Source: Planococcus rifietoensis (GTDB lineage Bacteria > Bacillota > Bacilli > Bacillales_A > Planococcaceae). From it: DNA of 64,000 nucleotides. Every line of letters starts with the position of its first letter. Within the stretch, counting starts at the first letter, position 1. The stretch lies in assembly GCF_001465795.2 (NCBI RefSeq), contig NZ_CP013659.2, positions 1,258,501 to 1,322,500 of the forward strand, read 5' to 3'. The position numbers were made by a program, and so were the translations under genes. The notes beneath the pieces are model-generated. The model was given only the letters and a program-made list of their open reading frames with translations. It was not told the origin of the DNA and did no database searches. Shown here piece after piece: positions 56,118 through 64,000 of this stretch.

Positions 56118-56130
56118 AAGACTTTACGAC

Positions 56131-56160
56131 CAATCTCTTCCTGTTAAAGGGAAGAGATTG
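56131..56160 (+). terminator. Hairpin after the carboxyltransferase gene, weak terminator
   Basis: CAATCTCTTCC pairs perfectly with GGAAGAGATTG, but only a short, interrupted T tract follows. Confidence 0.45.
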
Positions 56161-56239
56161 ATGCGTTTTGCATGAAGTCGTCAAATGCTAAGGCTATAAT
56201 AGGAACTGGACTAAATGGAATAGAAGAGGAGTTTTTGGA

Positions 56240-57358
56240 ATGAAAACCGATCGCTTATTGGAAGAATTTTTGGAGCTTGTGCAAATCGACTCCGAAACAA
56301 AAGAAGAAACCGCCATTGCGAAAGTATTGACGGAAAAACTGGAAGCTCTCGGCTTTAGCGTAGTCGAAGATGATTCAAAACAACGCACAGGCCATGGTGC
56401 AGGAAACTTGGTGGCGACACTTGAAGGCACGAAAAAAGACGCACCGCCGATTTATTTCACCGTACATATGGATACAGTCGTTCCGGGTAAAGGCATCAAG
56501 CCAGAAGTTCGCGACGGCTATGTGTATTCAGACGGCACGACGATCCTGGGTGCTGATGACAAAGCCGGCGTCGCAGCGTTATTGGAACTCGCACGCCATT
56601 TGTCAGAAGAAAACGTTGAGCACGGGGACATCCAATTCCTGATCACAGCTGGCGAAGAGAGCGGCTTGGTCGGGGCGAAAGAATTTGATGCATCCCTATT
56701 GAAGGCGAAATTCGGCTATGCTGTCGATAGCGACGGCCAAGTTGGCGGCATTGTGACGTCTGCGCCGAACCAAGCAAAATTGTGGACCACGATTTACGGC
56801 AAGACGGCGCATGCCGGCGTTGCGCCGGAAAAAGGCGTATCTGCGATTACCATCGCGTCAAAAGCGATCGCGCGCATGAAACTCGGTCGCATCGATGAAG
56901 AGACGACTGCAAACATCGGCCGTTTCGAAGGCGGCAAAGCGACCAATATCGTCTGCGACGAAGTCCATATTTTGTCTGAAGCACGCTCGATTAGCGAAGA
57001 CAAATTGGCAGATCAAACGGCTCACATGGAATCCGTTTTCGAAGAAGTTGCCAAAGAAATGGGCGGACGTGCGGAAACAGACGTCCAGCTCATGTACCCA
57101 GGATTCCGTTTTGATGAAATGGACCCTGTCGTAGATATCGCAAAAGCTGCAGCTGAGCGCATCGGGCGCCCATCGCCTGTCCTTACAAGCGGAGGCGGAA
57201 GCGATGCCAATATCATCAATGGCCACGGCATCCCGACGGTCAACCTATGTGTCGGCTATGAAGAAATCCACACAACGAACGAACGCATGCCGGTCCTAGA
57301 GCTTGAGAAACTGACCGAGCTCTTGGTCGAAATCGTCAAAGAAGCAGCCACACGTTAA
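56240..57358 (+). CDS. yqjE: M20 family peptidase, peptidase T-like
   Basis: 372-residue zinc aminopeptidase-like protein. Metal ligands visible: His and Asp in FTVHMDTVVPG, bridging Asp in GADDKAGVA, catalytic and ligand Glu in TAGEESGLVG, Asp in AVDSDGQVG; a dimerisation domain follows (about 180-290) and a final GGSDANIINGHGIPTVNL. Cytosolic; cuts short peptides. Corresponds to B. subtilis yqjE by order and size. GAAGAGGAG precedes the ATG; a TATAAT at 56195-56200 is probably its -10. Confidence 0.88.
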   Translation: MKTDRLLEEFLELVQIDSETKEETAIAKVLTEKLEALGFSVVEDDSKQRTGHGAGNLVATLEGTKKDAPPIYFTVHMDTVVPGKGIKPEVRDGYVYSDGTTILGADDKAGVAALLELARHLSEENVEHGDIQFLITAGEESGLVGAKEFDASLLKAKFGYAVDSDGQVGGIVTSAPNQAKLWTTIYGKTAHAGVAPEKGVSAITIASKAIARMKLGRIDEETTANIGRFEGGKATNIVCDEVHILSEARSISEDKLADQTAHMESVFEEVAKEMGGRAETDVQLMYPGFRFDEMDPVVDIAKAAAERIGRPSPVLTSGGGSDANIINGHGIPTVNLCVGYEEIHTTNERMPVLELEKLTELLVEIVKEAATR

Positions 57359-57367
57359 TCAAACCAT

Positions 57368-57417
57368 AACAACTGCCCCGACAGGCCATTACACATGGCT
57401 TATCGGGGCAGTTGTTT
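57368..57417 (+). terminator. Intrinsic terminator after yqjE
   Basis: AACAACTGCCCCGA pairs perfectly with TCGGGGCAGTTGTT, with an inner GCCAT/ATGGC hairpin. The T tract is short. Confidence 0.75.
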
Positions 57418-58010
57418 AGTACGGGAGATTGCGCTGCAAGGGGCACGCTTGGGGCTCGCAGGATGCGAGTCATGCAGCTGATGCGACAGGACGTCGCGCT
57501 TTCAGCTGCCCGGGGATGGGGCGGGTGTTGAGCCAATGTGCCGCAAAGAGCGCGGCACATTTGTCTCGCCAGCCCGCGCGGTCCCTCAGGCGTCGGCCCC
57601 TTTCCGCTTCATCTCTAGTTTTAGAAAGTAAATCAAATGCATCTAGCAATGGAATTAATTTGAATAGTTTTGTTCAGGTTTGTAAGTTCAAATTGAATAG
57701 CCACGGCAACTTCATAACCATCAAGTCTAGCTAAGCGTCCCCACCAGCGGATGAAAACACTCAACAATGATATTTCCTCGCACGCAACACTCAAGGAAAT
57801 ATTAAAGCCGAACCGCGCACACGGGCGAGCCGAAGCAATAAGACAAGTGTTCTTCTTGGCTTATTGTGAGAGGCCAGCCCAAAGCGGGAGGCGGCTATTC
57901 AAAGATGAAACAAACAACGGTCAGCACACCACGCTTACAAGTCCAACTAAGCACTAATTTTATTTAGCAAAGCTTAATAAATCTAGCACAAATCCATTGG
58001 AACTGGAAAA
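57418..58010 (+). other. Gene-free, hairpin-rich region
   Basis: No frame here has a ribosome site or a recognisable product. Left part (57420-57610) is GC-rich with hairpins at 57476-57509 (CAGCTG...CAGCTG enclosing GCGAC/GTCGC) and 57535-57561 (AATGTGCCGC/GCGGCACATT). The right part is AT-richer, with inverted repeats at 57657-57694 (AATTTGAA/TTCAAATT), 57772-57804 (ATATTTCCT/AGGAAATAT) and 57838-57868 (CAATAAG-CAAG/CTTG-CTTATTG). A plus-strand terminator follows. It does not look like tmRNA, 6S RNA or RNase P RNA; it could hold an unknown RNA or degraded repeats. Confidence 0.5.
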
Positions 58011-58041
58011 GGTGAACAGGATGCCTGTTCGCCTATTTTTT
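58011..58041 (+). terminator. Intrinsic terminator upstream of dinB
   Basis: GGTGAACAGG pairs with CCTGTTCGCC around ATG, followed by a T-rich tail. It lies before dinB, so it must end an upstream transcript or act as a dinB leader attenuator. Confidence 0.75.
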
Positions 58042-58078
58042 GATACACTGAAAGAAAAAGGAAAGCGAAGCGATTGTT

Positions 58079-59320
58079 ATGGCGGGGCGAGTTATTTTCC
58101 ACATTGATATGAATAGCTTTTATGCATCCGTCGAGCAGGCGCACGATCCGTCGCTGAAAGGAAAAGCTCTGGCGATTGCGGGAAATCCGAAAGAGCGGAA
58201 AGGCATTATCGTCACTTGTTCTTACGAGGCGCGGGCGCATGGCATTTACACGACGATGCAAGTGCACGAGGCGAAGAAGAAATACCCGGGGCTCTTGCTG
58301 ATGCCGCCGAATTTCGACCGTTACCGGGAAGCGTCGCGGCAAATGTTCGAGATCTTGCGTACCTATACTGATGCCGTCGAGCCGGTGTCGATCGATGAAG
58401 CCTATATCGATGTGACGGAACTATCGGCTGACCAGCATCCGGTGGACATTGCGGAACAGCTGCAGCAGCGCATCCTGAAAGAACTTGATTTGCCGTGTTC
58501 CATCGGCATTGCACCGAATAAATTCCTGGCCAAAACAGCGTCCGATATGAAAAAGCCGCTGGGCATCACCATCTTGAGGAAGCGCGACATCCAGCGCATC
58601 CTCTGGCCAAGAGAAGTCATTGAAATGCACGGCATCGGGGAAAGCACCGCGAAAAAGCTCAATAGCTTGAAGCTGTATTCGATCGGGGATTTGGCGAATG
58701 CGCCGGAGGGCTTGATTAAAGAGAAGATGGGGAAAAATGGGGTGCGGCTGCAGGCGCGTGCCAGAGGAGAAGACAGCCGCGAAGTAGATCCCGATTCGAT
58801 TTATGACCGCAAAAGTGTCGGCACTTCGACGACTTTGCCGTTCGATGAGACCGATCTGGAAAGTTTGAAGAAAATATTCCGGACCCTGAGCACGAAAGTC
58901 GCAGGCCGCCTTCATGCGAAGAACTTGGCAGGTCCAACCGTCAGCATCCAAACGCGCAGTGCGGACTGGAAAAATCGTACCCGCAGCGTGACCTTGAACA
59001 ATACCGTGTGGAAAGAACAAGACATCATGGTGCAGGCGTGGCAATTGTTCGAAACACATTGGAACGGTGAACCGTTAAGGCTTGTCGGAGTCACCGTCTC
59101 AAACGTCGTCGATAAAGGCGACATGACCGAGCAATTATCGCTCTTCAATTTCGAGGAACACGCGAAAGATGAGCCGATACTGGATTTGGTGTCCAAGCTC
59201 GAAAGCCGTTTCGGGAAAGGTTCCGTTTCCAGAGGGGTGGCCTATCATCAATCGAAACATGACGCACAAACCAGCTTAAGCAAAGATTTTCTGAGTGACC
59301 ATGAGAGGAAGAAACGCTAA
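58079..59320 (+). CDS. dinB: DNA polymerase IV (Y family)
   Basis: Error-prone translesion polymerase, 413 residues. Palm catalytic residues D10 (IDMNSFYASVE) and D106-E107 (SIDEAYIDV), helix-hairpin-helix segment MHGIGESTAKKL and little-finger domain; QLSLF near the C-terminus is a sliding-clamp binding motif. Position matches B. subtilis polYB (yqjH). No LexA box (GAAC-N4-GTTC type) was seen in the short leader. Confidence 0.94.
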   Translation: MAGRVIFHIDMNSFYASVEQAHDPSLKGKALAIAGNPKERKGIIVTCSYEARAHGIYTTMQVHEAKKKYPGLLLMPPNFDRYREASRQMFEILRTYTDAVEPVSIDEAYIDVTELSADQHPVDIAEQLQQRILKELDLPCSIGIAPNKFLAKTASDMKKPLGITILRKRDIQRILWPREVIEMHGIGESTAKKLNSLKLYSIGDLANAPEGLIKEKMGKNGVRLQARARGEDSREVDPDSIYDRKSVGTSTTLPFDETDLESLKKIFRTLSTKVAGRLHAKNLAGPTVSIQTRSADWKNRTRSVTLNNTVWKEQDIMVQAWQLFETHWNGEPLRLVGVTVSNVVDKGDMTEQLSLFNFEEHAKDEPILDLVSKLESRFGKGSVSRGVAYHQSKHDAQTSLSKDFLSDHERKKR

Positions 59321-60273
59321 TGCAAGTATTATTTTTAGGAACCGGGGCGGGCATGCCGTCGAAGCAACGCAATACATCGGCGCTCGCATTGAAATTGCAC
59401 GAAGAGCGCGGAGCAGTCTGGCTGTTTGACTGCGGGGAAGCGGTCCAGCACCAAATTCTCGAAACGACCCTCAAGCCGCGCAAAATCGAGAAGATTTTCA
59501 TTACCCATATGCACGGCGACCATATTTTCGGCTTGCCGGGGCTATTGGGATCACGTTCGTTCCAAGGGGGCGATGAGCCGCTCGATCTGTATGGGCCGAA
59601 AGAGCTTAAGGAATACGTAGAAATGACCTTGCGCTTAAGCCGGACGCATTTGACTTACCCGATCCGTTTCCATGAAGTGAAAGAAGGTATCATCTTTGAA
59701 GATGACACGATGACAGTCGAAGCCGGTCTCTTGGCACACGTCATCCCGACTTACGGTTACCGCATCAAGCAAAAACCGCTGTTGCCAAAGCTCGATATGG
59801 ACAAAGCCAAACAGCTCGGTGTCCCGAAAGGCCCGTTGCTCGCCAAGTTAAAAGCAGGCGAAACCGTTGAGCTCGCGGATGGCCGCCAAGTGGAATCCGG
59901 AGAAGTGACCGACCCGGCAGAACCCGGTTTTACGGTCGCAATTCTCGGTGATACCCAGTACTGTGCAAAGTCGGAACAATTAGCGCAAGATGCCGACTTG
60001 GTCGTCCATGAAGCGACGTTCGATGGCGAAACAGAAAAACTCGCCAAGGAATACGGCCATTCGACGACTTTAGATGCGGCCAACGTGGCAAGACGTGCCG
60101 GAGCACAAAAGCTCATCGTCAACCACATGAGCGCACGGTTCATGACGGAACACGAAAAAGAGCTGTTGAAAAGCATGCGGAAGGTTCACGAGAATAGCGA
60201 AATCGCTCACGACTTTGACGAATTTGGGTGGAATAAAAAAGAACGCCGGATGGTGAAGATAATAGAGGATTGA
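59320..60273 (+). CDS. rnz: Ribonuclease Z
   Basis: Endonuclease that trims tRNA 3' ends. 317 residues, metallo-beta-lactamase fold with H63, H65, D67, H68 (THMHGDHIFGLPG), the flexible-arm insertion (about 150-205) and HEATFDGE, VNHMSARF with late His ligands. Its ATG shares the last A of the dinB stop. Confidence 0.95.
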   Translation: MQVLFLGTGAGMPSKQRNTSALALKLHEERGAVWLFDCGEAVQHQILETTLKPRKIEKIFITHMHGDHIFGLPGLLGSRSFQGGDEPLDLYGPKELKEYVEMTLRLSRTHLTYPIRFHEVKEGIIFEDDTMTVEAGLLAHVIPTYGYRIKQKPLLPKLDMDKAKQLGVPKGPLLAKLKAGETVELADGRQVESGEVTDPAEPGFTVAILGDTQYCAKSEQLAQDADLVVHEATFDGETEKLAKEYGHSTTLDAANVARRAGAQKLIVNHMSARFMTEHEKELLKSMRKVHENSEIAHDFDEFGWNKKERRMVKIIED

Positions 60274-60278
60274 CGATC

Positions 60279-60334
60279 AGACGTTTTCCAGTTGTATCGA
60301 TAACATCGAATATACAGCAAGGAAAACGTCTTTT
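60279..60334 (+). terminator. Long-stem terminator after rnz
   Basis: AGACGTTTTCC at 60279-60289 pairs perfectly with GGAAAACGTCT at 60321-60331; the interior also pairs partly, and T's follow. Confidence 0.75.
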
Positions 60335-60357
60335 ATTAATGAGAGGGAGTGTAAAAG

Positions 60358-61065
60358 ATGGATTTCCATACAATCATGCAAGAACTCGAAGGCTTAGGGA
60401 AAGAACGGACGAAGAAAATGTACCTGTCGAGCGGAGCCAAAGAGCCGGTGTTTGGCGTAGCCACAGGCGCGATGAAGCCGATCGCCAAGCAAATCAAAAT
60501 CGACCAGCCTTTAGCAGAACAATTGTATGCGACGGGCAATTACGACGCCATGTATTTTGCGGGCATTATCGCCGAACCGAAAACGATGACAGAAGCTGAT
60601 TTCGACCGCTGGATGGACGGAGCTTATTTCTATATGCTTTCTGATTATGTAGTGGCGGTTACCTTGTCGGAATCCGATATCGCGCAGCAAGTGGCCGATA
60701 AATGGATCGCGAGCGGTGATGAACTGCGCATGTCTGCCGGCTGGAGTTGTTATTGTTGGCTGCTCGGCAACCGCAAGGACAGTGAATTCTCGGAAGGCAA
60801 AATTTCCGCCATGCTCGATACGGTGAAAGAAACGATCCACCATTCCCCCGAACGGACGAAAGCCTCGATGAATAATTTCCTCTACACCGTTGGCATTTCC
60901 TATAAGCCATTGAGCGACAAAGCGGCGGAAACCGCCAAAGCTGTCGGCAAAGTCGAGCTCAAACGGGAAAACAAGAAACCGACGCAGCTCTATGCCTATG
61001 ACAGCATTCAACAAGGCTTGGAAAAGGGACGTCTTGGATTTAAGCGCAAGTTTGTTAGGTGTTGA
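60358..61065 (+). CDS. DNA alkylation repair protein (AlkD-like HEAT-repeat family)
   Basis: 235-residue, largely helical protein of the AlkC/AlkD superfamily type (MQELEGLGKERTKKMYLSSGAKEPVFGV; WMDGAYFYMLSDYVVAVTLSES; MSAGWSCYCWLL). Members excise alkylated bases without base flipping, but some subfamilies lack proven activity, so repair function is assumed. GAGAGGGAG precedes the ATG at 60358. Preceded by the rnz terminator, so it is transcribed separately. Confidence 0.75.
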   Translation: MDFHTIMQELEGLGKERTKKMYLSSGAKEPVFGVATGAMKPIAKQIKIDQPLAEQLYATGNYDAMYFAGIIAEPKTMTEADFDRWMDGAYFYMLSDYVVAVTLSESDIAQQVADKWIASGDELRMSAGWSCYCWLLGNRKDSEFSEGKISAMLDTVKETIHHSPERTKASMNNFLYTVGISYKPLSDKAAETAKAVGKVELKRENKKPTQLYAYDSIQQGLEKGRLGFKRKFVRC

Positions 61066-61155
61066 TTGCAGCGTTTAGGGGTGAATAAACAATAAAACTG
61101 CAAACTGTTTGTGGTACAATATGATTCAAATGGTAATTTGAAGGAGATTATAATT

Positions 61156-61377
61156 ATGGCAAATGAGACCAAAACACTTGCAGGACTCAATCTGAATTTC
61201 TGGAAACAGGATGAACACACGATTCATATGTCTATTAAAAACCCACATGCCGGGAAAGATTCATGGTTGACGAGCATTGAGCATACCGATAAGCATGAAG
61301 GGACTCAAATGGCACGCACACATAATAATTTGTTCAGAGACTTAAAATCAATTCTTGAAGAAAACGGCAAGTGGTAA
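61156..61377 (+). CDS. Small conserved-looking protein of unknown function
   Basis: 73 residues, soluble, starting MANETKTLAGLNLNFW and with many His and Thr in the middle. I do not recognise a family. The gene is supported by a strong AAGGAGATTATAATT ribosome site, an extended -10 (TGG-TACAAT at 61112-61120) and a clear terminator after the stop. The upstream in-frame start at 61111 precedes the ribosome site and is rejected. Confidence 0.7.
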   Translation: MANETKTLAGLNLNFWKQDEHTIHMSIKNPHAGKDSWLTSIEHTDKHEGTQMARTHNNLFRDLKSILEENGKW

Positions 61378-61401
61378 GAAAACCTTCGTGTTGAACGAGT
61401 G

Positions 61402-61437
61402 AAAAAACCTGAATGGGAGGCATTCAGGTTTTTTTCT
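61402..61437 (+). terminator. Intrinsic terminator after the 73-residue gene
   Basis: ACCTGAATG pairs with CATTCAGGT around GGAGG, with A-run before and T7 after. Confidence 0.9.
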
Positions 61438-61525
61438 TTGTTTTCTTTCTGTCCTCCGTTTGCCGATCCTGGGCGCTTTGGGACCATCTCTTTTTTTATC
61501 ACTTTGTTTTCCAGAATGTGTTATA

Positions 61526-61534
61526 TGGTAAAAT
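61526..61534 (+). promoter_or_regulatory. Possible extended -10 promoter for the STAND gene
   Basis: TGG-TAAAAT forms an extended -10; a -35 (TTGTTT at 61504-61509) is weak. A TTGACA at 61538 has no matching -10. Confidence 0.35.
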
Positions 61535-61589
61535 GAGTTGACAAAAAATTCTTACATACCAATAGACCATTTAGAAAGCAGGGAACTCG

Positions 61590-64000
61590 ATGGAACTGCG
61601 CCCGAGATTTTCATTACATGCATCAGAAAACCAAAAACATTCTGCGATGCGGGAATTTACCGACCGCGAGGAACCGACTAAAGCATTTATGGATGCGGTG
61701 GATGAGAAGATACAAGAACGTTATAAAGTGCTGACGTATTACGGAGTCGGCGGCATCGGCAAGTCCAGGCTGCTTCGGGAATTGGACCGGAAGCTCGAAT
61801 TGCGAGATCCGTTTATCGTCAAAACCATCTTGGATTTTAAGGAAGAAAAGCACCGCACGCCAAGCGAAGCCATGATCTGGCTACGAGAAGAGCTGAAAAA
61901 ACAGCATCACATCAAATTCACTAGTTTTGACCTTGCGTATATCATCTACTGGAAAAAACTCAATCCGCAAGTCAGCATGAAGGCAAAAGACGAGGCGCTT
62001 CCATTCTTGGAAGAAGGCAGTTTTATCGGCGAAGTCATTCATCAATTGGAGAATGTCCCGGTTGCACAATGGTTCCCGAAAACCTTAAAGTTCATCAGCG
62101 GCATTGCGAAATATAAAGAAATTCTGCAATGGTGGATGGGCAACGGAAAAGCAATTCTCGAACAGCTGCAGGATTTATTGCCGCATGAAATAGAAGAGCG
62201 GCTGCCGGCTTATTGGGCAGCCGATTTGAGGGCGCATCTTGCTAGCAAGCAAGCGGGCGCGGTCATTTTTATTGATACATATGAAGCCCTATGGGAGAAA
62301 TCGAGGCAGCAAGGGTCATTTTACGATAAAGACGCGTGGGTGCAGGAATTGGTGCTGCAATTGCCTGAAGTGCTATGGGTCATCTGTGGACGCGAAAAGA
62401 TACAATGGGCCAAAACAAATCCGGCCTGGGACGATGAACTGTATTTGGAACAGCATTTGATCGGTGCCTTGTCGCCAATGGATTCCGACAAGTTCCTGCA
62501 ATCTTGCGGCATCCATTCCGAAGAAATCCGTAAGGTAATCATTGAAGCGAGCCACGGCCTTCCATATTACCTTGATCTCATGGTCGATACGTATAATCTA
62601 TTGGAGGAAACACATGAACCGCAACTGCATGAATTTTCGAGAACACCACAGAAAATCTTGGATCGTTTTCTCGTTTATTTAGAGCTGCCTGAAAAAGAGA
62701 CCTTGAAAGTGTTGTCGTTTACGAGACATTGGACGATTGAGCTGTTCCGCCATTTGGTGACCGAATTCCATACCGGCTTCCCGCATACCGCGTACACCGA
62801 GTTGTTCCGCTTTTCCTTCATTACAAAAGAAAACGAACAGCAATGGCAAATGCACGTGATGATGCGCACCAGTCTGCAAGAACAAGTTCACGAGCAAGAT
62901 GCCGATCTATGCCAACAAGTGCATGCCGTGCTCTTTGCCTATTATGATGAGAAACTAACTAAAACAAGTGGCCACTACAAACAACTGTATTTTGAAGAGG
63001 CGTTTTACCATGGCAAACTCGCACTTACGACAGATGATTTTTTGTCCTGGTTCCTCGCAATAGGGAAGCAATTAAAAAATAGCGGCCATTTCCAGTGGCT
63101 GTCTGCCCATTACGGGAAATTGCAAATGGCTTTAACAACAGATGCCGATGAAAAATTGCAGGGAGCCATTCATCAGCTATTCGGTGAAACGTATTTGCTC
63201 CAAGGCAATTACGAGCAAGGGGTCTCCCAATACGAGGCCGCCCTCGACAAATATAAAAAGGTGCAAGCGAACCCGGACAACGCCAAATCGCTCGCCCGTT
63301 GCTCTATCGACTTAGCTGAAATCAACATACAGCTGAGCCAATACGATGCAGCTTATAGCCTGTTAAACGAAGGGCAGAACTATGCAGCGGATTTTCACGG
63401 CAATAAAGACGAAGCATATTATACAGTAGTAATGATGCAATCGGTGCGGCTCGGAAAATTGAATGTCCGTTTCGCTCGTTATGAGGAAGCAATGGAAAAC
63501 TACCGGCACGCTATTCAAGCGAGCGAACAGGCGGCAGATAAACTCGGCGGCGTTTCCAGTATCGATGCGTTGACGGCGCTGGCATATGAAAAACTAGGTG
63601 AGCTCACTCAACTTTTTGGTGATTCCAGTGCTGTAGACTGCTACCTGAAAGCGATTGAATATTACGAGCGGGCACTCCGTTCAGAAGACATTCAAGACAG
63701 TATCCGCATCACAGCTAATATGGGACTCGCCCATAAACGCCTTGCCGAGCAGTATTCAGCAGTAGACGAACCAGCAAAAAAAATTCAAAGTTTTGTTCGT
63801 GCACTGGCTATTTATGATGCAGTACTTGAACAATCACCTTATTTTGTCGATGCGTTGGAGAAAAAAGGCCATGCAGCAGTCGATTATATGAATCTTCAAA
63901 TCGAATTGAACTTATACCCCGAAGCCCACTTATCATTCCATATAGCCGTCGAAGCATTCGAAAAAGCCATCGAGCTGTCGCCAAAACAAGGCGGTTCGCG
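61590..64000 (+). CDS. STAND-type P-loop NTPase with TPR-like repeats, 3' end outside window
   Basis: Open for 803 codons to the window edge. A short N-terminus (1-45) is followed by Walker A G52-VGGIGKS (K58), a long insertion, Walker B AVIFID (224-229) with YEALW, and a sensor-like VLWVICGREKIQW (261-273); this order fits STAND ATPases. A winged-helix-like part (about 360-430) follows, then TPR-like helix pairs from about 520 (ETYLLQGNYEQGVSQYEAAL; KLNVRFARYEEAMENYRHAI; YLKAIEYYERALR; VEAFEKAIELSP). No N-terminal effector domain is seen; one could lie beyond the window. STAND-TPR proteins include antiphage sensors and transcription regulators; function is open. The ATG has only a moderate site (AGCAGGGAAC). 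Confidence 0.75.
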   Translation, partial: MELRPRFSLHASENQKHSAMREFTDREEPTKAFMDAVDEKIQERYKVLTYYGVGGIGKSRLLRELDRKLELRDPFIVKTILDFKEEKHRTPSEAMIWLREELKKQHHIKFTSFDLAYIIYWKKLNPQVSMKAKDEALPFLEEGSFIGEVIHQLENVPVAQWFPKTLKFISGIAKYKEILQWWMGNGKAILEQLQDLLPHEIEERLPAYWAADLRAHLASKQAGAVIFIDTYEALWEKSRQQGSFYDKDAWVQELVLQLPEVLWVICGREKIQWAKTNPAWDDELYLEQHLIGALSPMDSDKFLQSCGIHSEEIRKVIIEASHGLPYYLDLMVDTYNLLEETHEPQLHEFSRTPQKILDRFLVYLELPEKETLKVLSFTRHWTIELFRHLVTEFHTGFPHTAYTELFRFSFITKENEQQWQMHVMMRTSLQEQVHEQDADLCQQVHAVLFAYYDEKLTKTSGHYKQLYFEEAFYHGKLALTTDDFLSWFLAIGKQLKNSGHFQWLSAHYGKLQMALTTDADEKLQGAIHQLFGETYLLQGNYEQGVSQYEAALDKYKKVQANPDNAKSLARCSIDLAEINIQLSQYDAAYSLLNEGQNYAADFHGNKDEAYYTVVMMQSVRLGKLNVRFARYEEAMENYRHAIQASEQAADKLGGVSSIDALTALAYEKLGELTQLFGDSSAVDCYLKAIEYYERALRSEDIQDSIRITANMGLAHKRLAEQYSAVDEPAKKIQSFVRALAIYDAVLEQSPYFVDALEKKGHAAVDYMNLQIELNLYPEAHLSFHIAVEAFEKAIELSPKQGGS

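Noticed and set aside
57429..57957. Plus-strand frames of 101 and 68 codons in the yqjE-dinB gap
   Set aside because: No ribosome sites, unlikely composition (Ser/Arg-rich) and they run through several perfect inverted repeats.
61538..61543. Perfect TTGACA as a -35 for the STAND gene
   Set aside because: No -10 hexamer follows at 16-18 bp.
1..64000. tRNA, rRNA, CRISPR arrays, transposases, prophage genes
   Set aside because: None was recognised on either strand.

Overview
This window looks like a chromosomal segment of an aerobic Gram-positive rod or coccus of the order Bacillales, most likely family Planococcaceae (Planococcus/Planomicrobium type). Gene order follows the Bacillus subtilis yqg-yqh-yqi-yqj region over most of its length (pst, yqgN-yqgS, yqgX/yqgY, comG, gcv, yqhL, aroQ-papA-efp-accBC-yqhY-nusB-folD-xseAB-ispA-dxs-tlyA-argR-recN-spo0A, bkd, mutAB-like genes, yqjA-yqjE, dinB, rnz). 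Two sporulation blocks that B. subtilis carries in the same neighbourhood are missing: spoIIIAA-AH between efp and accB, and spoIVB between recN and spo0A. Spo0A itself is intact. No rRNA, tRNA, CRISPR array, prophage or complete insertion sequence was seen.

Layout. 1-3.6 kb: phosphate uptake operon (end of pstS, pstC, pstA, pstB, phoU). 3.7-8.2 kb: rpmG, 5-formyl-THF cyclo-ligase, YqgQ, a lipoteichoic-acid synthase, a metallo-beta-lactamase-fold hydrolase and two small membrane proteins on the opposite strand. 8.3-12.2 kb: complete comG competence-pilus operon with a candidate ComK site. 12.2-17.1 kb: aroK, then a tandem glycine riboswitch with terminator controlling gcvT-gcvPA-gcvPB. 17.1-20.4 kb: a rhodanese-like protein lacking its cysteine, and a B12-dependent ribonucleotide reductase with a pair of NrdR boxes. 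20.4-36.6 kb: housekeeping genes (shikimate, EF-P, acetyl-CoA carboxylase, folate, exonuclease VII, isoprenoid precursor genes, arginine repressor, RecN, Spo0A, a glycerophosphodiesterase). 36.7-47.2 kb: branched-chain amino acid catabolism (bkdR, ptb, bcd, buk, lpdV, bkdAA, bkdAB, bkdB), with a tandem hairpin repeat inserted before bkdB. 47.3-56.1 kb: B12-dependent methylmalonyl-CoA mutase (mutA, mutB, meaB), bacilliredoxin, an aromatic-acid-exporter-like protein, Prli42, methylmalonyl-CoA epimerase and acyl-CoA carboxyltransferase. 56.2-64 kb: a tripeptidase-like peptidase, a 720-bp gene-free structured region, dinB, rnz, an AlkD-like protein, a small unknown protein, and the first 803 codons of a STAND-type NTPase with TPR-like repeats that runs off the window.

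How the parts work together. Leucine dehydrogenase and the Bkd complex turn branched-chain amino acids into acyl-CoAs; Ptb and Buk can convert these to ATP plus acids for branched fatty acid metabolism. Propionyl-CoA from isoleucine and valine would go through the carboxyltransferase, epimerase and mutase to succinyl-CoA. The mutase and the ribonucleotide reductase both need cobalamin, so this organism depends on B12 for two functions encoded here.

Leads: BkdR lacks the sigma-54 GAFTGA loop, and the promoter it presumably controls shows four TTGCAA boxes at exactly 10-bp spacing without a -24/-12 element. comGD has no standard start codon ahead of its prepilin motif. YqhL has Asp in place of the catalytic Cys. 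A gene-free, hairpin-rich block ending in an intrinsic terminator (57.4-58.04 kb) may encode an RNA. The STAND-TPR protein at the right edge may be an accessory or defence gene. All functional calls rest on motif reading and remembered family features; no search was run.
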